Shown here piece after piece: positions 8,089-14,150 of a DNA stretch of 64,000 nucleotides. The stretch is from NCBI RefSeq assembly GCF_029894335.1, contig NZ_JARXZC010000032.1:27964-91963 (forward strand), read 5' to 3'. The position numbers and the translations under genes were made by a program. Within the stretch, counting starts at the first letter, position 1. The number at the start of each line of letters is the position of its first letter. The notes beneath the pieces were generated by a model. It searched no databases, was not told where the DNA came from, and was given only the letters and a program-made list of their open reading frames with translations. The stretch comes from Kitasatospora sp. MAP5-34 (GTDB taxonomy: Bacteria > Actinomycetota > Actinomycetes > Streptomycetales > Streptomycetaceae).

Positions 8089-9584
8089 GCGATCGGATCG
8101 AACTCGACACCGGGCTGCTCTCCCCGGTCCGGGCGGGCACCCCCGCCGAGACGGCCACCGGCGACCGGGCCTGGCTGCAGGCCATGCTCGACGCCGAGGC
8201 CGCGCTCGCCCGGGCCCAGGCCGGGCTCGGCACCCTGCCGGCCGCCGCCGCCAAGGTGATCACCGAGCGGGCGCGCGCCGAACTGCTGGACGTGCGCGCC
8301 CTCTCGCTGGCCGCCAGGGAGACGGCAAACCCGGTGGTCGGCCTCGTCCGGGCGTTCACGGCCCTGGTGGCCGAGGCCGACCCCGGTGCGGCCGAGTACG
8401 TGCACCGGGGCTCCACCAGCCAGGACGTGATGGACACCGGCAGCATGCTGGTCGCCGCCCGCACGCTCCGGCTGATCACGGCCGACCTGCGACGGACGGC
8501 GGCGGCGCTCGGCCGGCTGATGACCGAGCACCGGGACACCCCGGCCGTCGCCCGTACCCTCGCGCTGCACGCGGTGCCGAGCACCTTCGGCCTCAAGGTG
8601 GCGGGCTGGCGCCACCTGGTGCTGGACTCCGTCGAGCGGCTGGAACGCGTCCTGGACGGGGGGCTGCCCATCTCGCTCGGCGGCGCGGCGGGCACCCTGG
8701 CCGGCTACCTGGAGTACGCGGGGGTGGACGCCGAAGGCGGCGCTCCGGTCGATCCGGGCGACTACCTGGACCGGCTCGCCGCCGCCTACGCGGCCCAGAC
8801 CGGGCTCGCCGTCCCCGTACTGCCCTGGCACGCGCTGCGCACCCCGGTCGCCGACCTCGCCGCCGCGCTCGCCCACACCGCCGGGGCGCTCGGCAAGTTC
8901 GCGGCCGACGTCCAGGTGCTGGCCCGGACCGAGATCGCCGAGGTCTGCGAGCCGGCCCCCGCCGGGCGCGGGGTGTCCTCCGCGATGCCGCACAAGCGCA
9001 ACCCCGTACTGGCCACCATGATCCGGTCGGCCGCCTTGCAAGTCCCGGTACTGGCAGCCGGGTTGACCCAGTGCCTGGTCGCCGAGGACGAGCGGTCGGC
9101 CGGTGTCTGGCACGCCGAGTGGCAGCTGCTGCGGGACTGCCTCCGGGTGGCCGGCGGCGCGGCCCACACGGCCGTGGAACTGGCCGAGAACCTTGACCTC
9201 GACCCGGCGCGGATGCGGGCCAACCTCGATCTCACCGGCGGCCAGGTCGTCGCCGAGCGGATCGTGGCGGTGCTGGCACCCCGGCTCGGCAAGTCGGTGG
9301 CCCGCACCCTGCTCACCGACGCCTCCACCACCGCCGACCGTGACGCCGTCCCGCTCGGCGAGGTCCTGGCCGCGCTTCCGCAGTTGCAAGGAGTCCTCGG
9401 CCAGGGTGAGTTGGCCGGACTGCTCGACCCTGTCCGATACACCGGCGCGGCGGGACCACTCGTCGACCGGGCCGTGCTGCGCACCCCGGGCGAGCGCCCG
9501 GGGGACATCCCGGGTGCATCCGCCGACATCGACGCCGATATCGACAGCGACATCGTCTTCGCCGACGCCGCCACCCTGCCCTGA
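8085..9584 (+). CDS. Fumarase/aspartase-superfamily lyase, possible nitrosuccinate lyase
   Basis: 499 residues. It starts at GTG 8085, which overlaps the flavoprotein stop as GTGA, so the two are translated together. The superfamily signature SSAMPHKRNP is present, as are HRGSTSQDVMDT and the C-terminal ADL_C-like region. It is closest in appearance to the carboxymuconate cycloisomerase / adenylosuccinate lyase branch, which also contains CreD and FzmL. Those enzymes split nitrosuccinate to fumarate and nitrous acid. The coupling with the PF13454 flavoprotein is the main reason for this suggestion. The last 25 residues are an Asp/Ile repeat (DIDADIDSDI) absent from the catalytic core. Confidence 0.75.
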   Translation: MSDRIELDTGLLSPVRAGTPAETATGDRAWLQAMLDAEAALARAQAGLGTLPAAAAKVITERARAELLDVRALSLAARETANPVVGLVRAFTALVAEADPGAAEYVHRGSTSQDVMDTGSMLVAARTLRLITADLRRTAAALGRLMTEHRDTPAVARTLALHAVPSTFGLKVAGWRHLVLDSVERLERVLDGGLPISLGGAAGTLAGYLEYAGVDAEGGAPVDPGDYLDRLAAAYAAQTGLAVPVLPWHALRTPVADLAAALAHTAGALGKFAADVQVLARTEIAEVCEPAPAGRGVSSAMPHKRNPVLATMIRSAALQVPVLAAGLTQCLVAEDERSAGVWHAEWQLLRDCLRVAGGAAHTAVELAENLDLDPARMRANLDLTGGQVVAERIVAVLAPRLGKSVARTLLTDASTTADRDAVPLGEVLAALPQLQGVLGQGELAGLLDPVRYTGAAGPLVDRAVLRTPGERPGDIPGASADIDADIDSDIVFADAATLP

Positions 9585-9601
9585 CGAGGATCGAAAGAGC
9601 C

Positions 9602-10858
9602 ATGACTGTCACTGACCTCATAGCCTCGTACGACCCCGCCCTCGCTCCCGACCCCCTCGCTCCGGACCCCCTCGTTCCAGGGCATGTCTCGTGGCGCGAC
9701 CTGCCCGCCGCCCAACAACCCGACTGGCCGGATCAGAGCGCACTGGCGGCGGTCATGGCCGACCTCGGCAGCTGTGCACCCCTGGTCCTGCCGGAGGAGT
9801 CCGACCGGCTCCGCGACCGGCTGGCCGCCGTCGCCCGTGGCGAGGCCGTCCTGATCCAGGGCGGCGACTGCGCGGAGACCTTCGGGGGCACCTCGGAGCG
9901 CCAGATCCGGGCCAAGCTCACCACCTTGGACCAGATGGCCACCGTGCTGTCCGCCGCCGCCGGGCTGCCGGCGATCCGGATCGGCCGGATCGCCGGCCAG
10001 TACTCCAAGCCCCGGTCGAACCCGACCGAGGTGATCGACGGCCTCGAACTCCCGGTCTACCGGGGCGACTCGGTCAACAGCGTCGAGTTCACCCCGGAGG
10101 CCCGCCGCCCCGACCCGGAGCGGCTGCGGCGTGCCTACCACTCCTCGGCCGTGACCCTGAACCTGATCCGCGCGGTCACCGGCGGCGCGGAGACCGAGGC
10201 GGTCTACACCAGCCACGAGGCGCTCATCCTCGACTACGAAGCGGCCCTCACCCGGCGGGACAGCCGCACCGGCCGGTACTACGCCGGCTCTGGACACCTG
10301 CTCTGGATCGGCGAGCGGACCCGCCAACTGGACGGCGCCCACCTGGCGTTCGCCGCCCGGGTCGACAACCCGGTGGCCGTGAAGCTGGGTCCCTCGGCCA
10401 CCGCCGACGAGGCCATGGCGCTGATCGACCTGCTCGACCCGGAGCGCGAACCCGGGCGGCTCACCTTCATCACCCGGATGGGCGCGCGGCAGATCCGTGA
10501 CGTACTGCCCGAGTTGGTGGCGAAGGTGACGGCCTCGGGGGCGCAGGTGGCCTGGGTCTGCGACCCGATGCACGGCAACACCTTCACCTCGCCCACCGGC
10601 CACAAGACCCGCCGGGTGGCGGACATCGCCGACGAGGCCGAGGGCTTCCTCGCCGTGCACCGGGAACTCGGCACCCACCCCGGCGGCTTCCACCTGGAGT
10701 TCACCGGCGACTTCGTGACCGAGTGCGTCGGCGGCACGGACGAGGTGACGTTCGAGGACCTCGGCCGCCGGTACGAGAGCACCTGCGACCCGCGCCTCAA
10801 CCGGGGCCAGGCCCTCGACCTCGCCTTCTCGGTCGCCGACAGGTACCGATCCGCATGA
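9602..10858 (+). CDS. Class II (plant-type) DAHP synthase
   Basis: 418 residues, ATG preceded by GAGGATCGAAAGAG. Typical class II blocks: LIQGGDCAETF, RIGRIAGQYSKPRS, YTSHEALILDYE, GSGHLLWIGERTR, KLGPSATADE, WVCDPMHGNT and GFHLEFTGDFVTECVGG. The enzyme joins phosphoenolpyruvate and erythrose 4-phosphate, the first shikimate step. At this length it resembles the secondary-metabolism versions (PhzC-like) rather than the longer primary enzyme. The N terminus has a small repeat (LAPDPLAPDPLVPG). Its place inside the cluster implies that extra aromatic precursor is being supplied, so the product probably has a shikimate-derived ring. Confidence 0.92.
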   Translation: MTVTDLIASYDPALAPDPLAPDPLVPGHVSWRDLPAAQQPDWPDQSALAAVMADLGSCAPLVLPEESDRLRDRLAAVARGEAVLIQGGDCAETFGGTSERQIRAKLTTLDQMATVLSAAAGLPAIRIGRIAGQYSKPRSNPTEVIDGLELPVYRGDSVNSVEFTPEARRPDPERLRRAYHSSAVTLNLIRAVTGGAETEAVYTSHEALILDYEAALTRRDSRTGRYYAGSGHLLWIGERTRQLDGAHLAFAARVDNPVAVKLGPSATADEAMALIDLLDPEREPGRLTFITRMGARQIRDVLPELVAKVTASGAQVAWVCDPMHGNTFTSPTGHKTRRVADIADEAEGFLAVHRELGTHPGGFHLEFTGDFVTECVGGTDEVTFEDLGRRYESTCDPRLNRGQALDLAFSVADRYRSA

Positions 10859-10992
10859 ACACCGCCACTCGCCCCGGCGGCCCCACCCGGCCCGACACCC
10901 CCGGCCGGATGACCACCCTTGCGGGCATGACCACCTTCGCCCGCCCGACCACCCTGGCGAGCCTCGCCAGCCTCGCCAGAAGGAGCACCGAG

Positions 10993-11997
10993 ATGCCCAC
11001 CTCCCCCGATCCCGGCGGGCCCGAGTCCGCCGGTGTCGCCGGTATCGCCGACGCCGTGCGGGCGGAACTGACCGACGTGATGCGGTTCGCGCATGTCAAC
11101 ACCTTCCACCCCAATGCCTTCGACTGGTCCGAGGCCGCCACCCCGGCCGAGCTGGAGTACCTCTCGGTGGTCGCCTTCGGCGAGCCCGGGCACGGCGCGA
11201 AGGCGGCCGCCTACATCGCCAAGGAGCTGGCCCAGCTCGCCGAGATCGAGCGTCACGTCAGCGCCGTCATGGCGCTGGCCATGGGCGAGTTGCACGATCT
11301 GCCGGACGCGGTCAACCACGGTCACGAGCTGCACCACGCGCTGTCCTGCTTCGCCGCCGAGGAGTTCCAGCACGCCAACACCTTCTACCGCTACGCGCGA
11401 GCGGTCTCGGGGATCGAACCCCGGGTCGCGAACGGCCTGTTCGAGGAGCGGCTGGCGGTCTTCCGGACGGACGACCACCCGTACGTGAAGCTGGTCGCGC
11501 TCTGCCTGTCGGCGTACGTCGGCGAGTCCGTGATCACCGTCTTCGAGCACCGGACGGACGCCCTGGACCCGGACCGCACCCGGTTCTTCACCCGGCTGCT
11601 GCACGCCCACGGCCTGGACGAGGCGCGGCACGTCAAGGTCGACCATGTCGCGATGAAGCTCATCCACCCGGCCCTCGGAGAGAGCGACCGCGAGCGGGTC
11701 CGGGCTTTGCTGGCCGAGATCGAGGATCTCAACCGACGGCTCGCCCAGAGCTTCGAGTCGGCCGTCTCGGCCGCGCTCGACCTCGACTTCACCACCGGGA
11801 ACCCGGCGGCCGAGACCCAGTTGGCGATGGCCAAGGGCTTCGGCGCGGAGCTCTTCGCCGAGGACGGCACGCTGCGCACGGTCGACGAGATCCTCGGTGG
11901 CGACCTGCTCGACGGCGGCCTGCGCGAACTGGTGACCCGCTTCTCCGGCACCGACCGCATCCACACCACGGCCCGCCTCACGGGAGCGCTCCGATGA
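10993..11997 (+). CDS. AurF-type di-iron N-oxygenase
   Basis: 334 residues from ATG 10993, chosen because AGGAG lies seven bases before it. The frame is open back to ATG 10855, which overlaps the DAHP synthase stop, but those 46 extra residues are low-complexity repeats (TTLAGMTTFARPTTLASLASLA). The di-iron ligand pattern of AurF is visible: E123-E124-x-x-H127 and H206-x-x-x-E210-x-x-H213, with more acidic residues in the helices between. AurF relatives oxidise aryl or other amines to hydroxylamine, nitroso or nitro groups. Next to a DAHP synthase and a putative nitrite-forming pair it supports nitrogen-nitrogen or nitro/nitroso chemistry on an aromatic amine. The exact substrate is unknown. 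Confidence 0.8.
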   Translation: MPTSPDPGGPESAGVAGIADAVRAELTDVMRFAHVNTFHPNAFDWSEAATPAELEYLSVVAFGEPGHGAKAAAYIAKELAQLAEIERHVSAVMALAMGELHDLPDAVNHGHELHHALSCFAAEEFQHANTFYRYARAVSGIEPRVANGLFEERLAVFRTDDHPYVKLVALCLSAYVGESVITVFEHRTDALDPDRTRFFTRLLHAHGLDEARHVKVDHVAMKLIHPALGESDRERVRALLAEIEDLNRRLAQSFESAVSAALDLDFTTGNPAAETQLAMAKGFGAELFAEDGTLRTVDEILGGDLLDGGLRELVTRFSGTDRIHTTARLTGALR

Positions 11998-12047
11998 CCG
12001 GTACCCAAGCAATGACCGGCACCGAGGCGATGACCGGCACCCAGGCC
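11994..12047 (+). repeat. Three tandem 18-bp units each containing a start codon
   Basis: The first 54 bases of the next gene are three near-identical 18-base units, each beginning ATGACCGG and encoding MTGTQA, MTGTEA and MTGTQA. Each unit offers an in-frame ATG, so translation could begin at 11994, 12012 or 12030. The first ATG overlaps the preceding stop as ATGA. Confidence 0.85.
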
Positions 12048-12776
12048 CGGGCGGCCGCGACGGCGTTCCGCGCCCTGCACCGGGGCCGTCCGGCCGCCGA
12101 CCCCCTGGTCCTCGCCAACCCCTGGGACGCGGTCAGCGCCCGGGCCTTCGCCGAAGCCGGCTTCCCGGCGCTCGCCACCTCCAGTGGCGCGATCGCGGCC
12201 GTACTCGGGTACGCGGACGGCGAGCAGACCCCGGTGGACGAGATGTTCGCCGCCGTCGCCCGGATCGTCCGTTCGGTCGACGTCCCGGTGACGGCGGACC
12301 TCGAGGCCGGGTACGGCCTGCCCCCGGCGGAGCTGGTCGAACGGCTGCTGGCGGCCGGCGCGGTCGGCTGCAACCTGGAGGACTCCGACCCGGCCACCGG
12401 AAAGCTCAAGCCCATCGAGGAACACGCGGCCTGGCTCGCCGAGTTCCAGGCGGAGTCGGCCGGCCGCCTGGTACTCAACGCCCGCGTCGACACCTTCCTG
12501 TACGGGGACAAGGACGTCTCGGACGCCGTGGCCCGATCCCGGCGCTACGCGGAGGCGGGAGCCGACTGCGTCTACCCCATCCTCGCGCCGACGGACCTGC
12601 TCCCCGAGCTGGCGGCCGGCGCGGGCATCCCCGTCAACGCCCTCGCCCTCCCGGGCGGCCCGTCCCCGAAGCAACTCGGCCGCCTGGGCGCGACCCGGGT
12701 CACCTTCGGCCACACCCTCCACAACCGCATCACCGCCACCGTCCAGGACCTGGCCCGCGAGCTGTCCGGGGCATAG
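11994..12776 (+). CDS. Isocitrate lyase/PEP mutase superfamily enzyme
   Basis: 260 residues. The fold markers are LANPWDAVSARAFAEAGFPALATSS at the start, VTADLEAGYG in the middle and GCNLEDSDPATG, where the glutamate and aspartate bind metal. True PEP mutases carry EDKxxxxxNS, which is absent, so this is more like the oxaloacetate-decarboxylase or methylisocitrate-lyase-like members (PF13714). It therefore gives no evidence for a phosphonate product. It is the last gene of the one-directional cluster and is followed by a hairpin. It may cleave a C-C bond in a small 2-oxo or hydroxy acid; the real substrate cannot be read from sequence. Confidence 0.85.
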   Translation: MTGTQAMTGTEAMTGTQARAAATAFRALHRGRPAADPLVLANPWDAVSARAFAEAGFPALATSSGAIAAVLGYADGEQTPVDEMFAAVARIVRSVDVPVTADLEAGYGLPPAELVERLLAAGAVGCNLEDSDPATGKLKPIEEHAAWLAEFQAESAGRLVLNARVDTFLYGDKDVSDAVARSRRYAEAGADCVYPILAPTDLLPELAAGAGIPVNALALPGGPSPKQLGRLGATRVTFGHTLHNRITATVQDLARELSGA

Positions 12777-12809
12777 GCCCGGTCTGACAATCCCGCCGGG
12801 CGCTCGCCG

Positions 12810-12836
12810 CCGGGCATCCCGCCCCGGGATGCCCGG
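12810..12836 (+). terminator. Hairpin at the end of the cluster
   Basis: Perfect 12-bp stem CCGGGCATCCCG / CGGGATGCCCGG with a three-base loop, 33 bases after the stop. There is no long T-run, which is usual for terminators in this group. Confidence 0.7.
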
Positions 12837-13157
12837 TGCCGCCCGGGGAAACTCTGTCACCAGCCCGCCAGGGCCATTTCGATTGTGGATCCCGGACCCA
12901 TGGTCACGAATTCACCGAATTCACCGGGTTCGGTGCACCCTTCGGTGCGCAGCCGCTCGTGCGAGAACAGAAAGGACCCGCTGGAAAGGCCGCATTTTTT
13001 GCTGTGTGCACGAAGTTGCTGGGAGGCGGTACCGGCGCCCAGGATTCTCGGTTCCGCTGGGGGAGCCCACCGATAGCAATGGTCGGGCCGCTCTGCGGGG
13101 CCCTGTCAAACAGTTTCACGGAAAATCCTCCGCATGGCACGCTGTCGAAGTAGGGAA
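12837..13157. other. Intergenic region, noticeably less GC-rich, no gene seen
   Basis: About 320 bases between the cluster and the crotonase. It contains GAATTCACC twice in tandem (about 12908-12925) and a CATTTTTTGC tract. Short frames exist on both strands but none has a ribosome-binding site and biased third positions. It may hold a regulatory region or a decayed sequence. Confidence 0.5.
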
Positions 13158-13194
13158 TAGACGATGTAGCGCACAGGCGCTACGCTTGCCGCCA
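13158..13194 (+). promoter_or_regulatory. Possible leaderless promoter with an inverted repeat
   Basis: TAGACG (13158-13163), a 17-base gap, then TACGCT (13181-13186) resemble -35 and -10 boxes. Transcription would begin at or next to ATG 13194, giving a leaderless message; no ribosome-binding site is seen. Between and over the -10 lies a perfect inverted repeat, GTAGCGC-ACAG-GCGCTAC (13166-13183), a good place for a repressor. Confidence 0.5.
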
Positions 13195-14042
13195 TGTCAT
13201 GGGAATCGGGGATCAACGAAGAAGGCGTTGGCGGCCACTCTCCGGAATTGTCGAGAGTGCGCTACGAGAAGGTCGGCCGGGTGGCCTACGTGACTCTCGA
13301 CCGGCCCGAGGTCCTCAATGCGATGGACTTGCGCATGCACGAGGAGCTCGCCTGGGTCTGGGACGATTTCGAGGCCGATGACGACATGTGGGTGGCCGTG
13401 CTCTCCGGTGCCGGCACCCGTGCCTTCTCGGTCGGCCAGGACCTGAAGGAGCTGGCCGGGCGGGAACGCGAGGGCACTGCGAGCCCGTCCACCTTCGGTA
13501 GCCGGGGCAAGCCCGGCTGGCCGCGTCTGACGGAACGGTTCGAGCTGGCCAAGCCGGTCGTCGCCAAGGTCCAGGGGTACGCCATGGGCGGCGGCTTCGA
13601 ACTCGCACTCTCCTGTGACATCGTCATTGCCTCCGTGGACGCGACCTTTGCGCTGCCCGAGGCCAAGCTCGGCCTGATGGCCGGAGCCGGCGGTGTATTC
13701 CGACTGACCCGGCAGCTTCCGTGGAAGACCGCGATGGGACACCTTCTGACGGGGCGTCCGATGAACGCTCAGCGAGCGTACGAACTCGGTCTCGTCAATG
13801 AGGTCGTCCCGGCCGGTGACCTGGAGGCCTGTGTCGAGGGCTGGGTGGCCGACATCGTGCGCTGCGCGCCCCTCGCGGTCCGGGCGATCAAGGAAGCGGC
13901 CACGAAGTCCGCCACCATGACGCTGGAGTCGGCGTTCGCGACGCGCTACCCATGGGAAGAGCGGCGCATGCACAGCAAGGATGCGATCGAAGGCCCACTC
14001 GCCTTCGCCGAGAAGCGTGACCCTCGGTGGGAGGCCCGCTGA
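13194..14042 (+). CDS. Enoyl-CoA hydratase/isomerase (crotonase) family protein
   Basis: 282 residues. The crotonase features are VAYVTLDRPEVLNAMDLRMHEEL, the oxyanion-hole region AFSVGQDLKELAG, and KPVVAKVQGYAMGGGFELALSCDIVIAS followed by FALPEAKLGLMAGAGGVFRLTRQLP. The E in FALPEAKLGL is at the position often used for catalysis. Members hydrate, isomerise or hydrolyse acyl-CoA thioesters; which one applies here is unclear. The gene stands alone with its own apparent promoter and a terminator hairpin shared with the convergent secreted phosphoesterase gene. Confidence 0.9.
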   Translation: MSWESGINEEGVGGHSPELSRVRYEKVGRVAYVTLDRPEVLNAMDLRMHEELAWVWDDFEADDDMWVAVLSGAGTRAFSVGQDLKELAGREREGTASPSTFGSRGKPGWPRLTERFELAKPVVAKVQGYAMGGGFELALSCDIVIASVDATFALPEAKLGLMAGAGGVFRLTRQLPWKTAMGHLLTGRPMNAQRAYELGLVNEVVPAGDLEACVEGWVADIVRCAPLAVRAIKEAATKSATMTLESAFATRYPWEERRMHSKDAIEGPLAFAEKRDPRWEAR

Positions 14043-14054
14043 CCACGGGACGAC

Positions 14055-14090
14055 AGCGCCGGGGTGGGCCTCTCGGCTCACCCCGGCGCT
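14055..14090. terminator. Terminator hairpin between convergent genes
   Basis: Perfect 12-bp stem AGCGCCGGGGTG / CACCCCGGCGCT with a 12-base loop, just after the crotonase stop. It can serve both converging genes. Confidence 0.75.
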
Positions 14091-14150
14091 CTGCCCACTG
14101 CCCTGCCCACTGCTCTACCAGCAGCTCTCAGCGCTCTCAGGCACGGTGCG

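Noticed and set aside
11994..12776. PEP mutase, and therefore a phosphonate pathway
   Set aside because: The diagnostic EDKxxxxxNS is replaced by LEDSDPATG, as in other isocitrate-lyase-like enzymes; no other phosphonate gene is nearby.
12836..13153. Small gene between the cluster and the crotonase
   Set aside because: Frames on both strands lack a ribosome-binding site, third-position bias and any family.
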